64,000 nt of DNA from Hordeum vulgare subsp. vulgare (Eukaryota; Streptophyta; Magnoliopsida; Poales; Poaceae), in NCBI RefSeq assembly GCF_904849725.1, contig NC_058520.1, positions 535,608,083 to 535,672,082 of the forward strand. Direction: 5' to 3'. Positions 35,009-46,088 of the stretch are shown here, one piece after another; the first letter of the stretch is position 1, and every line of letters begins with the position of its first letter. Below the pieces are notes generated by a model. The model saw only the letters and a list, made by a program, of their open reading frames with translations. It was not told where the DNA came from and did not search any database. The position numbers and the translations under genes were made by a program.

Positions 35009-36428
35009 TGAAAGTGTGTTATATCGACTAGAGGGGGGGGGGTGAATAGGAGATTTTTAGAATTTCATCGCTGAGGAAATTCCTTTTGAGGAAATTCCTC
35101 ACTGATGACTAACTTACAGCGGAAACAGTTACGGATCAGACGTGCAAACTTTCACAATAGCAGTATTACAGGGTGAAAAATGTGAAAAACAGATTGCACA
35201 GTAAGCAGGCACGCAGAATACAGATGATGATTAACTCAAGTGACGAATTTGGGGTTGAGGAAATTCAGATAAAGTCTTCAGCAAATTCTTCAAACAGTCA
35301 CAGTGAAAGTCATCAACACATAATACAGAGAAGGTAAAGAGTTGAGGAATTAGAACCCGATTCTTGGTGAAGACTGTTGTTGATGACCTAGTTCCAACTG
35401 CTGTGACAGTTGTACATCTGGTTTGGAGCGGCTTGGTATTGAAACCAAAGGACACCCAGTCCCGGGACACACAGTCCCTACCGTATTCTCCTTGAGCTAA
35501 GGACACACAGTCCTCGCCCAACACTCGTGGTAAGTCTTCAGGGCAGACTTCCAAACCCTCACAAACTCGGTCACCCGGCGATCCACAATTGACTGCTGGA
35601 TTGCTCTAGACCATGACGCCTAACCGTCTGGAGGATGCACAGTCCTCAAAGGTAAAAGGCTTCAGTCCCACACAGGAACAACTTCTTCAGTGATGCTCAA
35701 TCACTAGGTTTGGTTTGTGGTTTCGGTGGGTGGTGTATTTCCTCACTGATGATTTACTCTCGAAGGCTCTGAGGAATTTGGGTTGCTCTTATGACAAGTG
35801 TCAGTTTCTAACGGACCAGCCAACCAGCTAGTGGTTGTGGGGGGTGGCTATTTATAGCCTGGGAGCATCCCGACATGATTTGACACTAATGCCCTTAAAT
35901 AATATGACCGTTGGAGTGGATAAGACCAGTGACTTGGCGTGGTTATCGAAACGGTCGGGACCCTCAACTGTGAGAGTCCTCATGTCACTCATATTCCTCA
36001 CTTGAGGATTTTGGTAGGATTTGGCTTGGGTTGAGCATCATGAGGAAATCCATTCCATAGTGTTACTTTGACCCCCTTTAATAGTACGGTGTTCCTATTC
36101 ATCAAATGCGAAGAAAGTAAAACAGAAAACGTAAATCTTCACGCTTCAATTTCTTCAGAACGATTTTCTTCAGGAACCACCGATCTTCTTAATATCAATA
36201 TCTTCATGAGGAATATCAATTTCATCGCATATTTCTCGCGATTCATTTCTTCAGCTTCAGACCAAATTCTTCAACTGAAGACATATATTTTTAGGGGTCG
36301 ATATTCTTCAAATATCTCAAACTCCTCAATGACTTATAGATCCTGTGTACACTTATAAACACATTAGATACTTAACCTATAAGTCTTCAAACCACCAAAA
36401 TCACTAAGGGGCACTAGATGCACTTACA
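35009..36428 (-). repeat. Copy 1, 3' LTR
   Basis: On the minus strand starts TGTAAGTGCATCTAGTGCCC at 36428 and ends ...GATATAACACACTTTCA at 35009. It contains a TATA box at 35848-35857. It carries a run of nine Gs (35032-35041 region) where the other LTR has six or seven. Confidence 0.9.
35848..35857 (-). promoter_or_regulatory. Copy 1, 3' LTR TATA box
   Basis: CTATAAATAG on the minus strand in the context GGCTATAAATAGCCACC, about 570 bp from the LTR start. The same box is at 48788-48797 in the 5' LTR, where it would drive the genomic RNA. Confidence 0.65.
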
Positions 36429-36442
36429 ATCTCCCCCTTTTT
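36429..36442 (-). other. Copy 1 polypurine tract
   Basis: AAAAAGGGGGAGAT on the minus strand directly abuts the 3' LTR. Similar tracts recur upstream, near 36541-36549, 36617-36624 and 36890-36900, a multiplicity described for Sireviruses. Confidence 0.85.
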
Positions 36443-36953
36443 GGTGGTTGATGACAATTAGGTTAAGTCTTCAACAGGGATCAAAAAATATGAAGTGTAA
36501 ATACTCATTTGAGGAATTTGAAAACAAGATTCACAGAGACTCCCCCTGAATATGTGCCTACCTTGAGGATTCTGCTTTTATAGCAGATGCACATTGATGA
36601 TTTATATCATGGAGATCTCCCCCTGAATCTTGTAAATCATGCATACATATAACATATCATATGAAGAAAATGAAGATGCATGATGGCAAATGGTATCTGA
36701 CGAATTCCAGCATGCGTGCATTAAAAACTTGAGGAATAAGCATGCGAAGAAAAACGTTCAAAAGCGTCAGAGTACCATCGGGCTTAAGTCACAACTCATT
36801 ACATAAAAACTTCAGAAGAGCCAAGAGTTTGTAACTTAAATATAGTTCATAAGCCCCAAAAATATCCCGCTTGAAGACTAACTCTCAAGTTTCTCCCCCT
36901 TTGTCATCAAGTGACAAAAAGGGACAAACTGAGGACTAACGCCCGTGAAGACT

Positions 36954-39900
36954 TCATTTCTTGGCGGTGGATGAAGAGCCTTGACGCTTCTTGGGTGTAG
37001 TCTTATTCCTTGGGCCGGTTGCTGTGTCGAGTTGTTCCTCATCAGATTCGGTGGTGCGGAATGAAGAGAAGGAGCTGTCTTCAAGGTCTGGCACTGGAAT
37101 GGGCCTGAACTTCTTCTTGGGAGGCCACGCCCAGTCAAAGTCCTGCTCAAAGTTCATTTCCTCAAGCTCAGTCTGAGTCTTCAGATGTGCAAGAGTAGCC
37201 CAGGTGCGATCGAAAACCTCATGCAGATAGTGATGATTAATCTTCACAGAGTTCTGGGTTTCAGTGATGGTTTTCAAAATGGCACCAAACTGGCGTTTGA
37301 CCCATTTGTGATTGTGATCCACCTTCTGATGAAGACTGAGTAGAAGCTCTCTGGTGGTTAGCACACGAGGAGGAACAGGGCTTGGTGGATGAGTCTCAGT
37401 ATCGTCCCATGAAGAATATGCGTCTGGCTCTTTGAACTGACCATCAAGGGGCCTGTTGCCTTCGTCAATCACAGACTTTCCTTTTCCCTCAATGGGCTCG
37501 AAAGTCTTCTTGTTGACCCGGATAGGAGGCATATAACCAACATGGTTTTGGAAATCAGCGTGGAAGTTGATGCCTGTCCTTGTCCTGATGAATCTCATGA
37601 TCCATGGGGCATAAATTTTGTGATCAAAGGGGCACATGGCATTGTCGGCCAAAGTCCTCAAGAAGAAATCATGGATATTCATAGGAATACCGTGAATGAT
37701 GTTGAAGAGGATATTCTTCATGAGGCCGACAACATCTTCTTCATCGTCATGGCCTTTGATTGGCGCGAGCACACTGCAGAGAATGCGGTAGACAGACCGG
37801 GGTGTGTACTTGAGCTCATGGACGAGGAATGTGGTTCTTGATGGTTTTCCTGCAGCCAAAGGCTTCATGAGGACTTCCATCATTCCATTTGGCAGCTCAC
37901 GCTCACCATAAAGCTTCACTGCCCCATCTGAAGGAATTGGTACGGGCAGTTCTCTGAGGAGTTCAGAAGCAGGAGCCTTGTAGTGAGTGTTTTGGGTCAG
38001 CCAATCAAACGCCCAAGGGGTGATGTCATCAGCATTGCCAGAGATGTGCAGAGTTGCATAGAACTGAAGAATGAGCTCACTCTTCCAGTTTGATATGTCG
38101 GAGCACATAGGAAGCAAACCTGCATCGTGGAGTAAACTGAGGACTGGTTCCAAGCAAGGTATTGCTTCAAGCTCAATATGAGGAATGTGGCGGTGCTGGA
38201 ATATCTTGTTGCGTCCACAGAGCACAGAGGCGTAGTAGTTCATCTGAGTCCTTGTCCAAAACTTCACATGCCTCATTTGAGGCTTGTCATATGGGTTGTC
38301 TCCGATGAAATACATGCGTTCCTCAAAGAAATTTTCTTTCTGAAACTTTGGACGCTTGGAGAAGGGCTGGCGCTGAACTGGCTTGATATTGTGCTGAGGA
38401 ATGGGAGGGGAAACAACTAGGGCAGTCTCTGGGTTGAGTACAATGAAGTCATTGTCAGGGGCGGGAACATTTTCTTCAGCAGTTTCCTCAGGTTGAGGAA
38501 TTTCATCAGCTGGTACTTCTTGCTCTAGCTAAGCTTCAGGCTGAGGAATTTCTGCTTCTTTCTCAGCATGAGGAGTTTGGTCAGCCTGTTCAGAATGAGG
38601 AGTCTGCTCAGAATGTGCATTTTCCTCAGCTTATTTTTCTTCAGCTGGCGTTGTGGCAGAAGCAGATTCATCAGCTGCTGCAGCTGAAGCTTGAGCAGTT
38701 TCTGTCTGAGGAACAAGAGGTTTAGGACTGTCATCAATCTGGATCTCCTCATCAGTATGTTCCTTGGAGGCAACATCCTTCATTTCCTCATCTTCCCTTG
38801 TAGTTGGGTCACCAATGACGACCATTTCATATGAAGGTGCAACATTTAGAGGCACCGGATCCAGAGGGGCAGATTCTTCAGTTTCTTTGAGGCGCTTTGC
38901 CTCTATCTTTTCTTGTGCTGAGGAAGCTTTTCTCTTCTTTTCTTCCTTCTCCGCAGCTCTTGTCTTCTTCGCATCTGATGCAGACGGGATTAACTTCTTC
39001 ACCTTTGAAGCTTTTGGTGAAGGTGTTCTTTCTGCAGATTCTTCAGCTGGTAGTGAGGAACTAGCTGGAACAGAGTCATCAGCCTGCTTTGATGAAACAG
39101 CTGGATCAGGAGCAGTTTCTTCAGTGGTTGCAATTTCATCAGTTGCAGTCTCGGTGATGATTTCTTCAATGGCCGGTTCATCAGCACGGCGCTCCTGGTG
39201 TTCTTCCTCAGCTTGAGGAGTTTCCTCCTCATCAGGAGATGTATCTGCTGGCTGCTCAACCAGGGGCTAAGGAGTTGGTGCTGGGGTTGGGTGTCGTTTG
39301 TTGTAGTCATCAACAACACTAGTGGCTAGCTTGATGAAATTGCGTTTGATGCTTTTGCGGTCTGACAGTTTGTCACACTTGTCAGTCAAGACTTGCAGCT
39401 CTGCCTGGGTTGACACCAGTGCTTCAGGAGTCAGCTTGAGGAGATTTTTCCTGAGGAATTTCTCCTTTTTGGCCTTTGCAATCTTTGCCTGCTTGGCCTT
39501 CTGTTCCTTCCACTTGGCTTCGTTTATGAAGGTGGCCACCATGTGGCTGATGCCAGGGGGAAGTTTCAAATCATCAATGGGTGTGTTTGGGTCCTCATAC
39601 CATATATTGATGTAGTCGAGGAGGACCTTGGGGTCCATGGCCAGAGGAATAGCACTGCCTGATGCTTGTGCTACCCGTTCTTGCTTGTTCCTGATGATGG
39701 CTTGCAGGGTTTCATCATCATAATCATCACTTCCCTCTGATGCAGATGGGATTGCGATGATTTTGCTGGGGCTGGGCAGAGGTGCAGGTTGAGCAGTTGT
39801 CAAAGTCTTCATAAGTGGTGTTGAAGACTTTGTCTCCGAGCTAGTTGCAGTTGGGAGTGAGGAGCTGGAGTTGGCGGTCGTAGGCTTCACGACATGCTTT

Positions 39901-40478
39901 TGTACTGGCTTTGGAGGTGGAGCTGAGGATTTTCGTGCAGAAGAGATTGGTGCTGAGGGTTTTGGCGCTGATGGTTTTGGAGTTGAAGGTTTTGGTACTG
40001 AGGGTTTTGGAGCTGAGGGTTTTGTTGGCACAGACTGCGTGTGAGGAATCTCTGAGCCTGAAGTTTCTGCCGTTGAGGAATTTGCAGCACCGGAGGCAGC
40101 AGCTGAGGATTCATTAAATTTCTTCACTACAGCTTCAGCTTGCTTCTTGAGCTTGGCCAGATGCCTTTCTTTCTCATCTGGGTAGTCATCAATTGTCATA
40201 AGACTTGAGGGATGTGCTTCTTGATGATCCTCAAGTGGGGCCCTTCTGCCAGGAGGCTTCAAAGCGAATTTCTTCGCATATTTTGGAGTCACAAACCTGT
40301 ACTCCTTCCATTCCTTCGCCCATCCGCGTTCAATCTTCTGCAGCCTAATCTTTCTCTTGGCCATTGTCTCAGGTTCTTCTTCACGCGTACAATAGTCCAA
40401 GTATATGTCCTCAGGAATATCAGCAGCTGTGTTCTGCTACAGTTTCTTTCCTCCCTTCTGTTTCCTTTCTTCCTCCAT
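36954..40478 (-). pseudogene. Copy 1 accessory ORF (so-called env-like), four premature stops
   Basis: One continuous frame of about 1,174 codons from ATG 40478-40476 (MEEERKQKGGKK) to a stop at 36954. It is broken by stops at 40437-40439, 39267-39269, 38631-38633 and 38529-38531, all in the same frame, so the ORF was whole not long ago. Layout: basic N-terminus with KPPGRRAPLEDHQ; a proline-rich repeat region (units like PKPS-x) from codon ~135; a conserved block around LLDYINIWYEDPN; a lysine-rich NLS-like stretch KKTRAAEKEEKKRK; a Glu/Gln/Pro-rich region; and a folded C-terminal domain from ERMYFIGDNPYDKP to about KGKSVIDEG that resembles the 'putative plant transposon protein' domain. I see no signal peptide, membrane segment or Cys pattern, so Env is unlikely. 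Function unknown. It sits 3' of pol and has its own promoter-like block upstream. Confidence 0.8.
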
Positions 40479-40558
40479 TTTCTTCAGACGAGGAATTTGC
40501 TGATGATTTTGAACTCTTGAGGATTCTGATGAGCCTTGAAGAGTTTCTTCCAGAAACG

Positions 40559-40951
40559 CTGCAAATGAGTTAATGTGATGAGAACCGAGAGATTCATGAG
40601 CTGACATGTGTGTACCTGTGAACAGAGTATAGTTGCGAGGAATTTGGAGAGGTCATATGCGTTCTCAGATTTGAAGAAAATGAAAAAGTTTGACAGTTTG
40701 AGGAATATAACCAGTGGTTGAGGAATTTGCCTAAGCATATTGTTCTTGGGTTCCAGAGTTGTAGAGATCCAAAAATTTGCACAATTGAGGAATCTCGTGA
40801 AAATCTTAGATGCTTAGCTAGTTCATCAATGACTGTGGTGATAGATAGTGTTTGAGGAATCACGTGCACATCGTATCTTGAGGAAAACAGATTTCTCATA
40901 GAAGGGGTAAAATTTCAGATCTAATCTGCTGTAAAAATGGGATACATTTAC
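40559..40951 (-). other. Putative 5'UTR intron of the copy 1 accessory gene (393 nt)
   Basis: On the minus strand a donor CAGG/GTAAATG at 40951 and an acceptor CATTTGCAG/CG at 40559, with CATTAACTCAT as a branch-point region. The intron is AT-rich while the upstream leader is GC-rich. The ATG of the accessory ORF is 80 nt into the next exon. Copy 2 has the same structure with 394 nt. Splicing is predicted, not shown. Confidence 0.55.
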
Positions 40952-41227
40952 CCTGGAAGGTGCGAACGAAGAACACAGAAAGTAGTGTTGGAGAGGCTCT
41001 TCGGTCGAGTGTCCAATGCACCCTAACTTGGTGGCAGAGGACGTCTACGGCGGCGGCGGATGTAGATGTTCCAACTCCGGCGTGATCCTGGCGACGAAAA
41101 GGTCGAGGCAGTGAAGCTCTTCCTTACCGGCGACAAGACTACCAGCGGTGGCGCTAGGGTTCCATGGAGAGTGCGATGGCAGGAGAGTGATGAGGCGAAG
41201 AAGAGGATACCGAGGGGGATAAGGATC

Positions 41228-41236
41228 TATTTATAG
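41228..41236 (-). promoter_or_regulatory. Internal TATA box upstream of the copy 1 accessory ORF
   Basis: CTATAAATA on the minus strand, 277 bp before the predicted splice donor. Downstream is a GC-rich leader with AACCCTAGCGCCACCGC, like a plant gene 5'UTR. It contains one three-codon upstream ORF not present in copy 2. Confidence 0.6.
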
Positions 41237-41303
41237 CCCGAAAGTTACTGTTTGGCGCGAAAGTTTCGGACCGAATAGCCCCTGCCTCTACGTCTCCGCA
41301 GGA

Positions 41304-41309
41304 CACGTG
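41304..41309 (-). promoter_or_regulatory. G-box of the internal promoter, copy 1
   Basis: CACGTG within ACACGTGTC, 68 bp upstream of the internal TATA box. Present at nearly the same spacing (66 bp) in copy 2. Confidence 0.5.
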
Positions 41310-41950
41310 TAGCTCCCGTACGATGCGGTGGAGATAGTGGAGATCGTGGTTATCCGATCGTGGGAAGTGGGGGTTCAGTTACTGTTCCTTTGAAGAAAAC
41401 AATTTTTGAAGATTTGAGGATTTTCGTTACAAAATCATCAGCTGACAAGGATGCAGTGAGGATTTTGAACAAAGTTTCAAGTAGAACGCATATGAAGAAT
41501 TGAATAGACTGGATAAGTATAGCATAGAGGGAAAGTAGGGTCCGATCACATTCACTTAGCAGAAACATCAACTTGAAGAAATAGCAATAAGTGAATGCTG
41601 TTGAGGACTAGAAATCACAGTCTACCTAGGCAAATGAAAGTCATCAAGTGTTTTTGAAGATTTTGTAATAGATCATCACAATGAAGAACAACTGTTTTGA
41701 AGAAAAATGCATTGTGAGGAAATTGATCATTTGAAGAAAATCAACTTGAGGAATTTCACATTGGGCGGTGGCGTTACCCACCATATAAGAATGTTGATTA
41801 CAGGCGCCGCGTACAATTGTCGTAGGACCCTGAGAATCAATTTCTTCACATTCAGAGTGACTTTCTTCGTTAGTTGAAGAAAATCGTTTCATCATGTGTT
41901 GCACATCTAAGTCATCAACTTTGCATAAGTGTTAGGATGTGTGCATGTTT
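41310..41950 (-). other. Spacer between pol and the internal promoter, copy 1
   Basis: No coding domain recognised. Rich in TGAAGAAAATC and TGAGGAA words. A short minus-strand ORF (41644-41904) is shared with copy 2 but has no domain. Confidence 0.5.
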
Positions 41951-44900
41951 TTACAAAACATTTGAAGATTCTAAGATATTTAGCTCACACCGCAACTTGC
42001 AAAACCTTTTCTCATCCAAGGGCTTAGTGAAGATATCCGCCAATTGATCATGAGTCTTCACATGGTCGATGATGATATTGCCCTTGAGGACATGGTCCCG
42101 AAGAAAATGATGACAAATCTGGATGTGCTTGGTCTTCGAGTGTTGTACTAGGTTATATGCAATCTTGATAGCACTCTCATTGTCACAGTAGAGAGGCACA
42201 TTCTTCATATTGATGCCGTAGTCCTTGAGGGTTTGCTTCATCCATAGCAATTGAGCACATCAAGAACCAGCAGCAATGTACTCAGCTTCGGCAGTGCAGA
42301 GTGATACGCAGTTCTGCTTCTTTGAGGACCAGCAAACTAGTGATCTTCCGAGGAAATGGCATGTGCCAGATGTTGACTTGCGATCCACACGGTCACCAGC
42401 ATAGTCTGAATTAGAATACCCTACCAGATGAAGATTGGAGCCCTTGGGATACCATAATCCTAGTGTTGGTGTGTGAGCTAAGTATCGAAGAATATGTTTC
42501 ACAGCCTTATGGTGTGATTCCTTCGGTTTTGCTTGAAAACGTGCACACAAGCCAACACTAAGCATTATATCTGTCCTAGATGCACATAGATACAATAAAG
42601 AGCCAATCATAGAACGGTATACCTACTGATCGAAATCTTTACCATTTTCATCAGTGCCGAGGTGGCCATTGGTAGGCATCGGAGTTTTGGCACCTTTGCA
42701 TTCGTGCATATCGAATTTCCTCAGATCATCCTTGAGGTATTTCTCCTTTGAAATGAAGATTCCATTGCTTTGTTGACGAATTTGAAGACCTAAGAAGAAT
42801 TTTAGCTCCCCCATCATGGACATCTGATATTCTTCACTCATCATGTAGGCAAATTCATCACTGTATCTTTTGTCAGTACAACCAAATATGATATCATCAA
42901 CATATATTTGACATACAAACAACTCATTATCATAGGATTTTTTGACAAGAGTTGGGTCGAGTGAACCAGGTTTGAAGCCTTTCTTCATGAGGAATTCCTT
43001 CAATGTGTCATACCATGCCCGAGGGGCTTGCTTGAGGCCATACAGAGCCTTTTTGAGTCTGAAGACTTTGTCTGGATTCTTTGGATCCTCAAAACCTGGG
43101 GGCTGAGCAACATATACTTCTTCCTCAAGCTTACCATTGAGGAATGCACTTTTCACATCCATTTGATATAAGGTGATGTTATGATGATTAGCATAGGCAA
43201 GTAGAATTCGAATAGCTTCAAGTCTAGCAACAGGTGCAAAAGTTTCATCGAAATCTATTGCTTCAACCTGGGTGTAGCCTTGGGCTAGAAGTTGTGCCTT
43301 GTTCCTCACCACTTGACCGTCCTCATCTTGCTTGTTTCGGAAAATCCACTTGGTGCCGATGATGTTATGCTTGCGAGGATCTGGTCGTTTGACTAGCTCC
43401 CATACGTCATTCAGCTTGAATTGAAGAAGTTCGTCTTGCATGGCTTGGATCCACTCCGGTTCCAGAAAAGCCTCAGCTACTTTTGAGGGTTCTGTGATGG
43501 ACACAAAGGAAAAATTCCCACAAAAGTTAACTAAGTGTGAATCTTTTGAGCGAGTGAGAGGACCTGGCGCGTTGATGTCGTTGAGGATTTTGTCAAGTTC
43601 AACTTCGTTTGCAATCCTCGGATGAGCTGGTTGAGGATTTTGTCTGGGCTGAGGAAGTGGTGTTGTTGCAATTTCCTCAGGAGCATCTTCTTGGTTTTTA
43701 TCAGCGATGGGGAATGTTTCTTCACCAATTTCCTCAGTGGGGACAATGTCTTCAGTAGGCTTAAGCTTTATTGCTTCCTTAGGAGACAACTTATCTGGAT
43801 CAGAAGGCAATTGCTCTGTTTGCGAGCCATTAGTTTCATCGAACCGCACATCTACAGTTTCAACAACTTTGTTGTGATAGTTGTTGAAGACTCTGTAGGT
43901 GTGCGAGTCCTTTCCATAACCGAGCATAAAACCTTCATGTGCCTTAGGTGCAAATTTTGAGCTATGATGAGGATCTCTAATCCAGCATTTTGCACCGAAG
44001 ACTTTGAAATAACTTACATTGGGTTTCTTGTCAGTGAGGAGTTCATATGAGGTTTTCTTGAGGAATTTGTGAAGATATACCCTGTTGATGATATGTAATG
44101 CAGTGTTGATTGCTTCAGGCCAGAAGCGACGAGGAGTCTGATATTCTTCAAGCATAGTTCTTGCCATTTCAACCAGAGTCCTGTTCTTTCTTTCGACGAC
44201 ACCATTCTGCTGAGGAGTATAAGGAGCAGACAATTCGTGAGTAATACCAAGTTCATCAAGATAATCATCAAGACCAGTGTTTTTGAACTCGGTTCCATTA
44301 TCACTCCTGATATGTTTGATCTTGATGCCGAAGTTTGTCGAGGCCCTTGAATAAAATCGTTTGAAGATTTCCTGCACTTCAGTTTTATACACTATAATAT
44401 GCACCCAAGTGTATCTGGAATAATCATCAACTATGACAAAGCCATATAGAGATGCTGCATTGGTTAGTGTGGCATAGTGAGTAGGTCCAAATAAATCCAT
44501 ATGAAGCAATTCAAATGGACGTCTAGTGGTCATGATGGTTTTGGAGGGATGCTTGGATCTGGTCATTTTCCCAGATTCACAAGCACCGCAGAGATGATCC
44601 TTGAGGAATTTGACTGATTCGTTGCCATTGACATGCTTCTTCTTTGCAAGTGTGTGCAAATTCCTCATGCCTGCATGACCTAGTCTTCGGTGCCACAGCC
44701 ATCCTTCTGAGGTTTTTGCTAGTAAGCAAGTGGCTGGTTGAGGACCTGTAGAGAAATCAACAATGTACAAATCCCCTCTTCTTACACCTTCGAAGACTTT
44801 GGATCTGCCAGATTCCATGATGACTACACATCTATATCTACCAAAGATAACAATCATATCAAGATCACAAAGCATCGAGACTGACATGAGGTTAAAACCA

Positions 44901-45108
44901 AGGGATTCAACAAGCATCACTTTATCCATATGCCTATCCTTGGAAATAGCTACTTTGCCAAGTCCCAATACCTTGCTTTTACCTTTGTCAGCATATGTGA
45001 TTTGCTTCAGAGGTGATGGAGTTAGTGGCATATTCATCAGTAGGCTTTTATCACCAGTCATGTGATGTGTGCAGCCACTATCGAGAACCCACTCAGTATT
45101 TTTGGGTT
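41951..45108 (-). pseudogene. Copy 1 pol (protease, integrase, RT, RNase H), two stops
   Basis: One frame from the protease to the end of RNase H. Protease: [14 protein letters not shown] (Asp-Ser-Gly) just before 45061. Pre-integrase: [12 protein letters not shown] and CGACESGK. Integrase acidic positions in [16 protein letters not shown] and [37 protein letters not shown] and YVDD in [11 protein letters not shown]. RNase [29 protein letters not shown] and the closing LADIFTKPL. An 812-codon stretch (45061-42623) is open; stops at about 42620 (TAG) and 42257 (TGA) then split off the RNase H region. The frame differs from gag, and there is no ATG before the protease. Confidence 0.9.
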
Positions 45109-45353
45109 TGTCATCCTGCAGATGAATTAGTACAACTTACCATCTCATATGCTTCAGATTTGAAGAATATGATACTAATTTCATCAGTTCAGTAATTTCA
45201 TCATAACAGAGATGTAAGGACGTGTGAAATATTTCTATTTCATCAATCATTAGCTTGCGTCCTGTCAAGCATTTCTTCAGGTCTCCAGCAAATTCTTCAG
45301 ATGATTATTTTCATCTGGAGACCTGTCCTGCAAAAGTGATTAGTTTGATTTCT
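45109..45353 (-). other. Copy 1 gag-pol gap with stops and splice-acceptor-like sites
   Basis: All minus-strand frames are interrupted here. It contains CTAATCACTTTTGCAG (acceptor edge at 45328) and GTACTAATTCATCTGCAG (edge at 45116), the second immediately before the protease coding sequence. A donor-like ATG/GTAAG lies at 45140, too close to the second acceptor for a normal plant intron. Confidence 0.5.
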
Positions 45354-46088
45354 TCACCACCCACATCTGAAGGGTGGCAAAGCGTTCATCATCCTGCGAG
45401 CACCATGTGAGAAAGGTGGCATTGAAGCTAATGCAGTTCTCTTAACAGTAGGGGGATTAAAGTACTCATATGAATATGCAGAGAACTGGTTTGAGGATTT
45501 ATGAACATAATGATTTAAGGAATAACGCTCATATTCATATTCCTTATAGTTTCCCTGCATGTTAGACGCATAAGCACGGGTACGAGCATAGTTTTGACCA
45601 GTTGAGGACTTTGATCCTCTTGAAGACTTTGGTCCTCCTGAGGAATTTGATCTGGGGTTCAGATTCTTCAGTGGTGGTGTCATGAGGACATTCACCTGAA
45701 GATTTTCAAGACAACTTTTGGGAACCCAGATTTTCCTCAGAGGAGGGCCATTCGTGCAGTTAGTTCCAACATATCGAGCAAATACTTCACCAGATTGATT
45801 TTTGAACAGTTTATAATTGGAATCAAATGACTCATCCGAGGAATAGGATAATTCACATGCAAAGCCAGTTAGATTAGGTGGATCAAAAGGAGGCCCAGTA
45901 GCAGCAACCCATGAGGTTTTGGGATACTGCTCAGGTTTCCAATAAGATCCATCAGCATTTAATTTCCTCTCAAAGGCAATTCCTTCCTTCCTCGGGTTCC
46001 TGTTCAAGATCTGCTTTTTGAGCACATCACAAAGGGTTTGATGTCCTTTGAGGCTTTTGTACATGCCTGTCACATACAATTCCTTCAA
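45354..46088 (-). pseudogene. Copy 1 gag C-terminal segment after an in-frame TGA
   Basis: In the same frame as gag and directly after its TGA (46091-46089), beginning Leu-Lys-Glu-Leu-Tyr. About 244 residues including KLNADGSYWKPEQYPKTSW and a Ser/Gly/Asn-rich stretch, as in the distal part of long Sirevirus Gag proteins. No ATG starts it, so translation would need readthrough of the TGA or a spliced message. The same arrangement is in copy 2 (60413-61162). Confidence 0.75.

Noticed and set aside
36068..36358. Plus-strand 96-codon ORF, also at 49008-49298
   Set aside because: Its repetition only reflects that the two LTRs are copies; it is antisense to the element and has no domain.
45116..45140. 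A complete 25-nt intron (GTAAG...CTGCAG) before pol
   Set aside because: Far below the minimum size spliced in plants; the acceptor could only work with a more distant donor.
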